This document shows positions 1 to 7,322 of a stretch of 14,650 bases of DNA, piece by piece. The notes under the pieces are model-generated. The model saw only the letters and a list, made by a program, of their open reading frames with translations, made no database searches and was not told the origin of the DNA. This DNA is from Emcibacter sp. (GTDB taxonomy: Bacteria > Pseudomonadota > Alphaproteobacteria > Sphingomonadales > Emcibacteraceae). The position numbers and the translations under genes are program-made. Position 1 is the stretch's first letter. Every line of letters starts with the position of its first letter. Location: NCBI GenBank assembly GCA_027019205.1, contig JALUWZ010000065.1:1-14650 (forward strand), in the 5' to 3' direction.

Positions 1-643
1 TACAGCCTGCCTTGCCTTTTAGAGGCCGGGGCAGATCAAACCGGCTGTCATCGCCGAGGGTAGCCGCCGCCTCAAGTGCCGGGCCACCGGGATAGCCGAG
101 GCCGAGAATCTTGGCCGTCTTATCAAAGGCCTCGCCCGCCGCATCGTCAATCGTCGTGCCAAGCCGCTGATAGGCCCCGACCCCGCGCACGATCAGTATC
201 TGGCAATGGCCGCCGGACACCAGCAGCAGAAGATAGGGGAACGCCACCCGGTCGGTCATCCGTGCTGTCAGCGCATGGCCTTCGAGATGATTAACCCCGA
301 TAAAGGGAATGGCCCGCGCCGCTGCGATTGCCTTGCCGGTCATCATGCCGATCATCACCCCGCCGATCAGGCCGGGGCCGGATGTCGCGGCAACGGCGTC
401 AAGACCGGCAAAATCACAGCCCGCTTCCGAAAGCGCCCGGGCAATCAGATGATCCAGATGGGTTATGTGGCTGCGCGCGGCAATTTCCGGCACCACGCCG
501 CCGTAGGGCCGGTGTTCCTCAATCTGCGACAGAATAATATTGGACAATATTTCCCCGTCACCATTCACCACCGCCGCCGCCGTTTCATCACAACTGCTTT
601 CCAGACCAAGTATCCGGATGTTTTTTGTCATACCCACCATCAT
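1..643 (-). CDS. tsaD: tRNA N6-adenosine threonylcarbamoyltransferase TsaD (3' end beyond window)
   Basis: This is the N-terminal ~214 residues of TsaD, the Kae1/Qri7-family protein that moves the threonylcarbamoyl group from TC-AMP to A37 of ANN-decoding tRNAs (t6A) in the cytoplasm, with TsaB and TsaE. The reverse strand shows the family start ILGLESSCDETAAAVV, then PYGGVVPEIAARSH, TSGPGLIGG, the metal-binding NHLEGH pair (HxxxH), the LLLVSGGHCQ segment and FDLPRPLKGKAGC at the window edge. The last third of the protein lies outside the window. In-frame ATGs are at 643, 640 and 631. None has a strong Shine-Dalgarno; I give the longest form, although 631 (MTKNIRILG) fits the family start equally well. 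It is divergent from hemC, a common alphaproteobacterial arrangement. Confidence 0.95.
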   Translation of the reverse strand, partial: MMVGMTKNIRILGLESSCDETAAAVVNGDGEILSNIILSQIEEHRPYGGVVPEIAARSHITHLDHLIARALSEAGCDFAGLDAVAATSGPGLIGGVMIGMMTGKAIAAARAIPFIGVNHLEGHALTARMTDRVAFPYLLLLVSGGHCQILIVRGVGAYQRLGTTIDDAAGEAFDKTAKILGLGYPGGPALEAAATLGDDSRFDLPRPLKGKAGC

Positions 644-738
644 TTTTTGCTTTTCAGGAGTATTATTTATGGCATCCTGGCAGAAATTATTCTACAACCA
701 AATGAGTTTTGACATATTATCCTGTAAGGTCGCGATCA
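644..738. promoter_or_regulatory. divergent tsaD/hemC promoter region
   Basis: This AT-rich gap must hold promoters for tsaD (minus) and the hemC operon (plus). On the plus strand, TATTAT (715-720) resembles a -10 box, with a weak TCTACA (691-696) 18 bp upstream. A perfect TTGACA (709-714) is present but has no good -10 at 16-18 bp. An AAGG ribosome site (taaggt, 725-730) precedes GTG739. No single promoter can be assigned with confidence. Confidence 0.35.
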
Positions 739-1683
739 GTGCAAGACATAAAAAATTCGGAAACATGCCTGAAAATCGGCACCCGGGGCAGCCCGCTGGC
801 CCAGGCCCAGGCCCGGGAGGTCAAGGCGCATCTCCATGCCGCCCACCCGGGACTGGATATGATCGAGATTATCGTCCTCTCCACCAAAGGCGACAGGATC
901 CTCGACAGGCCGCTGGCGGATATTGGCGGCAAGGGGCTGTTCACCGAAGAGATTGAAGCGGCGCTGCTGTCGGGCGAAATTGATCTGGCGGTTCATTCGC
1001 TCAAGGACATGCCGACCTGTCTGCCTGAGGGTCTGGAGATTTCGGCGGTGCTGGAGCGCGAGGATGTCCGCGATGCCTTTATCTCGGCCCGGGCGGCCCA
1101 TCCGGCTGATTTGCCGGCAGGGTCGGTCATCGGCACCGCCTCCCTGCGGCGACAGGCCCAGACGCTGGCCATCTGTTCCGGCCTCAAGGTGATAGCCTTT
1201 CGCGGCAATGTCCAGTCGCGCCTGGGAAAACTTGACCGGAATATTGTCGATGCCACCTATCTTGCCATGGCCGGGCTGAAGCGGCTCGGGATCAGCGATG
1301 ACCGTTTTCACCCGCTGGAGACCGATGAATTCCTGCCCGCCGTGGCCCAGGGGGCCATCTGTATCGAAACCGCCCGCCATAACGGACGCGCACAGAAGCT
1401 GGTCCGGCCCCTCAATCATCCGGCGAGCGAAATATGCGTACGCGCCGAACGGGCGATGCTAGACTGCCTTGACGGATCATGCCGGACACCGATTGCCGGA
1501 TATGCCACGCTTGCCGAAAATCTCATCACCCTGAAGGGCGGAATTTTTCTGCCCGACGGCAGTGCCAGCCATTATCATCAGGCCACAGGCCCGGACCCGG
1601 AACAGCTGGGCCAACAGGTCGGACAGGCCCTGAAGGATATGGCCGGTGACGATTTTTTCAGGATAGTTGGCACGGGATATTAA
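739..1683 (+). CDS. hemC: hydroxymethylbilane synthase (porphobilinogen deaminase) HemC
   Basis: HemC joins four porphobilinogen molecules into hydroxymethylbilane, a cytosolic step of heme and corrinoid synthesis. Family signatures are present in order: LKIGTRGSPLAQAQA (11-25), GDRILDRPLADIGGKGLF, HSLKDMPT with the catalytic Asp (D90), ASLRRQAQ, RGNVQSRL and CLDGSCRTPIAGYA, whose Cys248 is the expected attachment point of the dipyrromethane cofactor. The predicted 314 aa is normal for the family. I chose GTG739 because taaggt lies 8 nt upstream and it gives a family-like N-terminus; the in-frame TTG709 adds ten residues and sits on a TTGACA motif. The gene leads a compact operon: hemD starts on the base after its TAA. 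A strong Shine-Dalgarno/ATG pair at 656-671 reads in another frame and is not the hemC start. Confidence 0.96.
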   Translation: MQDIKNSETCLKIGTRGSPLAQAQAREVKAHLHAAHPGLDMIEIIVLSTKGDRILDRPLADIGGKGLFTEEIEAALLSGEIDLAVHSLKDMPTCLPEGLEISAVLEREDVRDAFISARAAHPADLPAGSVIGTASLRRQAQTLAICSGLKVIAFRGNVQSRLGKLDRNIVDATYLAMAGLKRLGISDDRFHPLETDEFLPAVAQGAICIETARHNGRAQKLVRPLNHPASEICVRAERAMLDCLDGSCRTPIAGYATLAENLITLKGGIFLPDGSASHYHQATGPDPEQLGQQVGQALKDMAGDDFFRIVGTGY

Positions 1684-2409
1684 ATGCATTTTCTGCTTAC
1701 CCGACCGCAACAGGATAACCGCAGGCTTCGGCAGGCGCTTGTCGCCCTTGGCCACAGGGTGGATTGCGCCCCCGTGATCACCATCACTTATTATGACCGA
1801 AAGCCGATAGACATCACACCGTTTCAGGCCATGCTATTCACCAGCGCCAACGGGGTCCGGGCCTTCGCTCTGAACTCATCCGTCCGCAATATCCCCTGTT
1901 TTGCTGTCGGCCCCGCCACCGCGCGCGAGGCCGCAGACTGCGGTTTTCAGACCATATTCACCGCAGGGGGCAATGTGGACCGGCTGGCCGGGCTTGTGAA
2001 GGAAAGTCTTGACCCTGCCACGGGGCCATTGCTCCATATTTCTGGCCGGGATATTGCCGGGGATCTGGCCGCCCTGCTCGGGCAGGCCGGGTTTTCCCTC
2101 AGCCGGGAACAGCTTTATCAGGCAGAAAAAACGCCCCGGCTGCCCCGGGAAATACTGGACCTGATGGCCGCAGGTTCAATCAGCCATATTCCGCTTTATT
2201 CGCCGAGGAGCGCAGGAATATTTGGCGGTCTGGTCCGCGACGCCGGTCAGGAAAATTGCCTGAAGCAAATCACCGCAGTTTGCCTTAGTCCTGCGGTGGC
2301 AAATATGGTAAAGTCACTGCCGTGGCGCGAAATACTGACCGCAAAATACCCGAACCAGACCAGTCTGTTTCAAATCACCGGAATAACCCTCAAGGAAGAT
2401 CGGCAATGA
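1684..2409 (+). CDS. hemD: uroporphyrinogen-III synthase HemD
   Basis: HemD cyclises hydroxymethylbilane and inverts ring D to give uroporphyrinogen III, directly using the product of the gene before it. HemD diverges fast, but the 241-aa length, the start MHFLLTRPQQD, the LFTSANGVRAF motif near residue 53, FAVGPATA and the second-lobe segment LLHISGRDIAGDLA match the two-lobed family. The ATG directly follows the hemC stop (TAAATG), with a GGGA purine run 7 nt upstream inside hemC, so translation is probably coupled. Its TGA overlaps the next ATG by 4 nt. The active site is poorly conserved in this family, so the call rests on overall pattern and on following hemC. Confidence 0.93.
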   Translation: MHFLLTRPQQDNRRLRQALVALGHRVDCAPVITITYYDRKPIDITPFQAMLFTSANGVRAFALNSSVRNIPCFAVGPATAREAADCGFQTIFTAGGNVDRLAGLVKESLDPATGPLLHISGRDIAGDLAALLGQAGFSLSREQLYQAEKTPRLPREILDLMAAGSISHIPLYSPRSAGIFGGLVRDAGQENCLKQITAVCLSPAVANMVKSLPWREILTAKYPNQTSLFQITGITLKEDRQ

Positions 2410-3632
2410 CAGAAAAAAATGCTGAAACACCCATTCCACCGCAGTCTGCCGCTGTTAAAAAATCCCGCCGGACCAGCTGGACGGCATGGGGACTTGCCAT
2501 TGTCATGATCTTTCTGACCGGGGCCGGAAGCATGCTGTATTTCCTGCCGTTTCTGAAGGACAGGCTGCCGGTTATCGACCAGTGGCTTGGCGAGGACAAC
2601 AGCCTGATGCCCGAAATCACCAGCCTGAAGGATCGGCTTGATCAACAGGAAGCCGGGCTTCAGACCCTGAAAGCGGCAGAAGATGATCTTGTCCGGCGCC
2701 TTGATACCCTGTCCAGTGCCGCCCCGGCAGAGGCGGACCCCGCCCTGCTGACCCGGCTGGACAGGCTTGAAAAAACTGTTGCCCGGCAGGCGGAAAAGAA
2801 GACCGCAGAAAAAAAGACGGAAGATATATCCCAATCCGCCCGCATTGACATGCTGCTGGGCCGCATGAGTCAGCTCGAAGCCTCCTTCGTCCCCCTGAGC
2901 AAGGGGCTTTCCGATGCCCAGGATGCCCGGCAGGAACGTGCAGAGCTGGGCAAAGAGATGGCCGCACAGGCCGGGCGGCTCGACCGGGTGGAAAGCCGTC
3001 TTGATAAGGTTGAACGCTACGCCGCCCGCGACAATAGCGGCGCCCTGCTGGCCTTTCGCATCGGCGAACTGCGCCGCAAAATAACCTCCGGTCAGGCTTT
3101 CGGGCCGGAGATTTCCAATGTCAAAGCCATGATTTCACAAGGCTCCATGGCCCTGAATGAACAGCTTCAGGACAGCCTTGGCTGGTTTGAGCGCCACAAG
3201 AACGGCATCAGCCCGCCGGGCCGGTTACGCACATCATTTGATGCCCTGATCCCGGCCCTGATCCGGGCAAAATCCGCCCATGCCGATGACCCGTGGTGGA
3301 AGCGGGCCTATAACAGCACCCGCAATCTGGTGATCATCCGCAAGACCAAAAGCGCCGACAGTGCCGATTCAGACAGCCTGATTGCCACGGCGCAAAAGAT
3401 GCTGGCCGATTTTGATCTGAAGGACGCTCTGGACAGGTTGCGGCAGCTTCCGCAAAATATGCGCGACCAATTGACGGCATGGAGGGCGCAGGCGGAAATA
3501 TATCTTCAGGCCGAAGAGCAGCTTGAGCGTATCGAAAGCCTGACCGCGAGCTATTATCTCTCGCCACCGCCAAAAAAAGCTGAAGAAAAAACACCGGAAA
3601 AGAAAAACCCTGATCAGGAGAGTGCCTCATGA
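2406..3632 (+). CDS. Mic60/mitofilin-like inner-membrane coiled-coil protein
   Basis: The 408-aa protein has a short Pro/Lys/Arg-rich cytoplasmic head (1-25), one transmembrane helix (about 26-50, WGLAIVMIFLTGAGSMLYFL), then a long periplasmic region rich in heptad-like Leu/Glu/Lys/Arg (about 70-235). An alpha-helical C-terminal part (about 320-385, around MLADFDLKDALDRLRQLP) resembles the mitofilin signature. A charged Lys/Glu/Pro tail ends it. Alphaproteobacterial Mic60 homologues sit next to heme genes, and in studied species they shape inner-membrane invaginations and contact the outer membrane. The start ATG2406 gives an ATGA overlap with hemD; an ORF extension to 2322 lies inside hemD and is unlikely. 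The stop overlaps hemY. Older annotations may call such genes HemX-like, but no uroporphyrinogen methyltransferase motifs are visible. Confidence 0.85.
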   Translation: MTEKNAETPIPPQSAAVKKSRRTSWTAWGLAIVMIFLTGAGSMLYFLPFLKDRLPVIDQWLGEDNSLMPEITSLKDRLDQQEAGLQTLKAAEDDLVRRLDTLSSAAPAEADPALLTRLDRLEKTVARQAEKKTAEKKTEDISQSARIDMLLGRMSQLEASFVPLSKGLSDAQDARQERAELGKEMAAQAGRLDRVESRLDKVERYAARDNSGALLAFRIGELRRKITSGQAFGPEISNVKAMISQGSMALNEQLQDSLGWFERHKNGISPPGRLRTSFDALIPALIRAKSAHADDPWWKRAYNSTRNLVIIRKTKSADSADSDSLIATAQKMLADFDLKDALDRLRQLPQNMRDQLTAWRAQAEIYLQAEEQLERIESLTASYYLSPPPKKAEEKTPEKKNPDQESAS

Positions 3633-4552
3633 TCCGGCTTGGCCTTTATATTACCCTCGCCATCCTGATTGCCCTCGGCGCGGTGTGGTTTGCCAATCAT
3701 CCGGGGCAGGTTCTGCTGATCTGGCAGGGCTGGGAAATACAGCTGTCTGTTGCCGTGCTGTGGCTGCTGATTTTTCTCTATACGCTTCTGTGCGGGATGC
3801 TGGTGCGGCTTTATTTCTGGTTCCGGGTCGATAATCCGCTCAACAGCCCGAAACGGCAGGAAAGACGGCGGGCCAAAGGCCGGACCGAGCTTGACCTTGG
3901 CTGGTCGGCGCTGGCGGTGGGTGACCGGACCGCCGCCCTGAAACATGGCAAAAAGGCCCTCGGGCTGCTCACCGGGGATCACGGCCCGCTGCGTCTGTTG
4001 ATTCGGGTCGCGCCGGACAAGGACAGAGAGAAATATCTTGAGCTGCTGATGGATGATCCGGCAAGCCGGATGATTGCCCTGAAATACCGTCTTGAGCAGG
4101 AGCTTGACGCCGATAATTTCCCCGCCGCTCTTGGCATCCTTGACGATATGCAAACGGCCAGTCCCGGCAATTCATGGATCAGCCGGCAACGATTTGATAT
4201 CCTGACCCGGCTTGGCCAATGGACAGAGGCGACGACGGAACTGGACAGACTGGTCAAAGACAAGGCGGAGCAGAAACATCTGCGCGCGGTGCTGAGCTAT
4301 TCTGCGGCGCTGGAGGCGGACCTTGCCGGGGATAAAAATAGCGCCCGGACCCTGTCCCGCAAGGCCCTGAAATATCAGGCGGGCTTCAGCCCCGCCCGCG
4401 ACCTGCTGGCCCGTCATTCGCCGACGGATGACGCAAAAACCATGGTCCATCGCTGGGCCTGCACCGCCTGCGGCAATGAACAGGACAAATATGCCGCCCT
4501 GTGTCCGGCCTGCCACCGCTTTGGCACGTTAACGCCCGTGGCGGAAGGCTGA
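3629..4552 (+). CDS. hemY: HemY-type TPR membrane protein with C-terminal zinc ribbon
   Basis: The 307-aa protein starts with two transmembrane helices (about 4-22 and 38-60) separated by NHPGQVLLIWQGWEIQLS, the hallmark of the HemY N-terminal domain (ANxPGxVxIxWxGWxIE). The rest is alpha-helical with TPR-like repeats (about 85-260). Last come four cysteines, CTAC at 278-281 and CPAC at 292-295, forming a zinc-ribbon or rubredoxin-like knuckle. HemY proteins of this type are linked to heme synthesis by gene order but have no shown enzymatic step; they are unrelated to Bacillus HemY (coproporphyrinogen oxidase). The metal knuckle recalls the one in the TPR protein LapB/YciM. The ATG overlaps the mic60-like stop (ATGA). 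It is the last gene of the operon; 6 nt separate it from the convergent paaK. Confidence 0.88.
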   Translation: MIRLGLYITLAILIALGAVWFANHPGQVLLIWQGWEIQLSVAVLWLLIFLYTLLCGMLVRLYFWFRVDNPLNSPKRQERRRAKGRTELDLGWSALAVGDRTAALKHGKKALGLLTGDHGPLRLLIRVAPDKDREKYLELLMDDPASRMIALKYRLEQELDADNFPAALGILDDMQTASPGNSWISRQRFDILTRLGQWTEATTELDRLVKDKAEQKHLRAVLSYSAALEADLAGDKNSARTLSRKALKYQAGFSPARDLLARHSPTDDAKTMVHRWACTACGNEQDKYAALCPACHRFGTLTPVAEG

Positions 4553-4558
4553 TATTAT

Positions 4559-5857
4559 TTATTTCAGATTGCGGTAATCAAACACCCTTTTTGCCTTGCC
4601 GGCGGAACGTGGAATGCCGCCCGGCTCACGCACGTCAACCTTGGTCGTCACACCACACAGATTTTTAATCAGTTTTTTCAGCTCGGCTGCCAGATGCGCC
4701 CGACTGTCATCATCGGAAAAATCCCCCTTGGCCTCGGCGACAACCGTCAGCTCATCCATGACCTTTGGTCGACGGATTTCACAGAAATAATGGGGGGTAA
4801 GCCGCGCATCGCGACAGATAATCTCCTCAATCTGGGTCGGGAAGACATTGACGCCCCGGATGATCATCATATCATCGGAGCGGCCAAAAATCCGGGCTAT
4901 CCGCCGCATCTTGCTGAGCGATCCCGGCAGCAGCCGGGTCAGGTCGCGGGTCCGGTAACGGATTATCGGGAAGGCCTCCTTGCATAGCGAGGTAAAAACC
5001 AGTTCGCCCTCTTCGCCGTCCGGCATGACTTCCCCGGTTTCGGGATTGATAATTTCCGGATAGAACAGATCCTCCCATATGGTCAGCCCGTCCTGGGTTT
5101 CGGCAAATTCCCCGCCGACGCCCGGTCCCATTACTTCGGACAGACCATAGAGATCGACGGCCTTGAGGGCAAAGCGCTGTTCGATCTCGTGGCGCATTTC
5201 CTCGGTCCAGGGTTCGGCCCCGTGCATGGCAATCTCAAGCGATGTGGTGCGCGGGTCAATCCCCATCCTCTCGAAACTGTCGGCAAGGGACAGCATATAG
5301 GACGGGGTGACCATGATGATCCGTGGTTTGAAATCCTGAATAAGCTGAATCTGGGCCTCTGTCGCCCCGCCGGAGGCCGGAACCACCGCGCAGCCACAAC
5401 GTTCCGCCCCGTAATGGGCGCCAAGCCCGCCGGTAAACAGCCCGTAGCCGAATGCCACATGAACCATATCCCCGGCATGACCGCCCGCCGCCCGGATACA
5501 GCGGGCGATTGCCTCGGACCAGACATCAATATCCTGCGTGGTATAGCCGACAACCGTCGGCTTGCCGGTGGTGCCACTAGAGGCATGAATACGGCTGAGC
5601 TTTTCCCGTGGGACGGCAAAAAGCCCGAAAGGATAATTATCGCGCAGGTCTTTCTTTACCGTGAAGGGAAATTTCGCCAGATCCCTGAGGCTGTGAAGGT
5701 CATCCGGATGAACCCCCCTGTCATCAAAGGCCTTTTTGTAAAAGGGCACATTGTCATAGGCATGGCGCAATGACCATTTCATTCGCTGTAATTGTGTTGC
5801 CTCGATCTCATCCCGCCCGGCATACTCGAAACCGTTAATCCCTGAAAACATCGTCAT
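4559..5857 (-). CDS. paaK: phenylacetate-CoA ligase family protein (AMP-forming)
   Basis: PaaK-type enzymes use ATP and CoA to turn phenylacetate, or a related aryl acid, into its CoA thioester in the cytosol. At 432 aa the length is typical. ANL-superfamily motifs are in order: P-loop SSGTTGKPT (93-101), YGLSE (237-241), YRTRDL (301-306), GRSDDMMIIRGVNVFP (325-340), and the C-terminal catalytic Lys421 in PRSAGKAKRV. It is the last gene of the operon that begins with iorA, 35 nt after korC. In this setting it may salvage or activate arylacetates made from aromatic amino acids; the other paa genes (paaABCDE and so on) are absent here, so the substrate is inferred. ATG5857 has only a weak AGAAAG upstream; ATG5851 is an alternative. 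Confidence 0.93.
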   Translation of the reverse strand: MTMFSGINGFEYAGRDEIEATQLQRMKWSLRHAYDNVPFYKKAFDDRGVHPDDLHSLRDLAKFPFTVKKDLRDNYPFGLFAVPREKLSRIHASSGTTGKPTVVGYTTQDIDVWSEAIARCIRAAGGHAGDMVHVAFGYGLFTGGLGAHYGAERCGCAVVPASGGATEAQIQLIQDFKPRIIMVTPSYMLSLADSFERMGIDPRTTSLEIAMHGAEPWTEEMRHEIEQRFALKAVDLYGLSEVMGPGVGGEFAETQDGLTIWEDLFYPEIINPETGEVMPDGEEGELVFTSLCKEAFPIIRYRTRDLTRLLPGSLSKMRRIARIFGRSDDMMIIRGVNVFPTQIEEIICRDARLTPHYFCEIRRPKVMDELTVVAEAKGDFSDDDSRAHLAAELKKLIKNLCGVTTKVDVREPGGIPRSAGKAKRVFDYRNLK

Positions 5858-5892
5858 ATATTCTTTCTGTATATTAAGTCCACTGATCTATA

Positions 5893-6435
5893 TTAGGCGG
5901 CTTTCACCCCGCGCGCAAGCGCCACCCCCGCCTGAAGGGCATCCATATTCATATCAAGGAATTTTTTCGGTGAAATTGCCCGCAGCACATTTTCAATGGT
6001 CTTGACCTCTATATCTTCTGATAATTCAGCGATAACCCCGGTCGCCACCACATTGGTCACCCGTTCGGACCCCACCCTAATGGCGGTTTCGCTTAACGGC
6101 AGCTCAATGACCTTGAAATTTCCCTCAGGCGGGTTTTTGGTGCGGCGCGGATCGACAATAACCATGGCATCATCGCGGATGATACCTTCGGAGGCCGTGG
6201 CCGCCGCCTGATCAAGAATAAGCAATGTATCCAGTTCGGTTGCCAGCGGATAATCCGGTGTTTCCCCGCTGGCGACAATATCGGCCCGGCTCAGGCCACC
6301 GCGCGAGGTCGGCTCATAGCTTTGCGACATCGATACATGATAACCGGCCCCGGTCATGGCTTTTGAAAATATCTTGGCGCAGAGCTGCAACCCCTGTCCA
6401 CCGGCGCCGCTGAAACGCATTTCCCGTGTTTTCAT
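5893..6435 (-). CDS. korC: 2-oxoacid:ferredoxin oxidoreductase gamma subunit (KorC type)
   Basis: This 180-aa protein is the small gamma subunit of a KorABC-type 2-oxoacid:ferredoxin oxidoreductase, which helps bind CoA and close the active site. It has the Rossmann-like start GAGGQGLQLCAKIF (10-23), then the family motif SYEPTSRGGLSRADIV (39-54, counterpart of the usual SYGPEARGG), and LDTLLILDQ. The length is usual. ATG6435 overlaps the korB stop (ATGA), and GGGGAG lies about 9 nt upstream, so it is translationally coupled to korB. The annotation could equally read as 2-oxoglutarate, 2-oxoisovalerate or a broader 2-oxoacid enzyme; sequence alone does not decide the substrate. Confidence 0.92.
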   Translation of the reverse strand: MKTREMRFSGAGGQGLQLCAKIFSKAMTGAGYHVSMSQSYEPTSRGGLSRADIVASGETPDYPLATELDTLLILDQAAATASEGIIRDDAMVIVDPRRTKNPPEGNFKVIELPLSETAIRVGSERVTNVVATGVIAELSEDIEVKTIENVLRAISPKKFLDMNMDALQAGVALARGVKAA

Positions 6436-7322
6436 GGCTTCGTTCTCCCCTGTTGCAGTTTCTCGCTCATATCCCGGTAGGCCGCGCCATATTCAGGCCG
6501 GTCCGACTGTACGAAAACCCCGGTATGCAGACCGCTGGGCCGGAAGGGGTGATCGACAACATTGCTGTCATATTCGTAATCAGGTGGCCGCATGGTCCGG
6601 GTCTGGCCCAGCACCATTTCCGGTGAGGAGCCGAGATCATTCTTGCGGCCATTGACCTCGGTACAGTCCGACATGACCTCGATAAAGGAAAATCCCTTAT
6701 GGGCCAGCCCCCCGGCAATCAAATCGCGCAAACGTGGCAGATGGATGGTGACTTCGCGGCCCACATATCCGGCCCCGGCGGCCTCGGCCAGCTTGCAGGC
6801 ATCAAAGACCGGCTCGCGATTGCCCGCCGGCGTCGTTGTGGTAAAACGATCACGCGGGGTGGTCGGGGAACCCTGCCCGCCGGTCATGCCGTAAATCTCG
6901 TTATTGAGCATCAAACAGGTAATATCCAGATTGCGCCGTGCGGCATGAATCAAATGATTGCCCCCGATGGCCAGACAATCGCCGTCGCCGGTAATCACCA
7001 CCACATGCAGATCAGGCCGCGCCATTTTAAGCCCGGTGGCATAGGCCAGAGGGCGACCATGGGTGGTATGGAAAGTATTGGCATCAATATAGCCGCCAAC
7101 CCGGCCCGAACAGCCGATACCGCAGACCACCGCCAGCTTGTCCTTGTCAATCCCCTGCTCATGAATGGCCCATAACAGCGCCCGGAGCGCGATGCCATGG
7201 CCGCAGCCCGGACACATGAAATGGGGAAACAGATCAAGCCGCAGATAATCGCGGATATTGAATTCCTTGCCGTCTGCGGTTTTTTTCGCGTCGTCGGCTT
7301 TAAGGGCAACCTGCTTATTCAT
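6432..7322 (-). CDS. korB: 2-oxoacid:ferredoxin oxidoreductase beta subunit (KorB type, thiamine diphosphate)
   Basis: KorB is the catalytic thiamine-diphosphate and [4Fe-4S] subunit. The 296-aa protein shows CPGCGHG (C37, C40), CGIGCSGR (C67, C71), FHTTHGRPLAYATGLKMA, the Mg/ThDP motif from GDGD (112-115) to NNEIYGMTGGQ (140-150), and a late Cys220 in SDCTEVNGRKN. Many KorB proteins read CPTxxGRRN there; here the Cys is kept but the neighbours differ. C37, C40, C220 and one of C67/C71 are the likely cluster ligands. I start at ATG7322 rather than the in-frame TTG7328, because AGGAGG lies 9 nt before the ATG but only 3 nt before the TTG. It overlaps the end of korA and the start of korC. Confidence 0.94.
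   Translation of the reverse strand: MNKQVALKADDAKKTADGKEFNIRDYLRLDLFPHFMCPGCGHGIALRALLWAIHEQGIDKDKLAVVCGIGCSGRVGGYIDANTFHTTHGRPLAYATGLKMARPDLHVVVITGDGDCLAIGGNHLIHAARRNLDITCLMLNNEIYGMTGGQGSPTTPRDRFTTTTPAGNREPVFDACKLAEAAGAGYVGREVTIHLPRLRDLIAGGLAHKGFSFIEVMSDCTEVNGRKNDLGSSPEMVLGQTRTMRPPDYEYDSNVVDHPFRPSGLHTGVFVQSDRPEYGAAYRDMSEKLQQGRTKP

Noticed and set aside
206..712. Plus-strand open frames across 76-712
   Set aside because: They are antisense to tsaD, whose reverse-strand translation matches the family closely.
709..738. TTG709 as the hemC start
   Set aside because: It coincides with a TTGACA motif, lacks a ribosome site and adds ten residues before a normal HemC N-terminus; GTG739 has taaggt at a good distance.
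5189..5773. 194-codon plus-strand frame inside paaK
   Set aside because: Antisense shadow; paaK shows all ANL-family motifs in order on the other strand.
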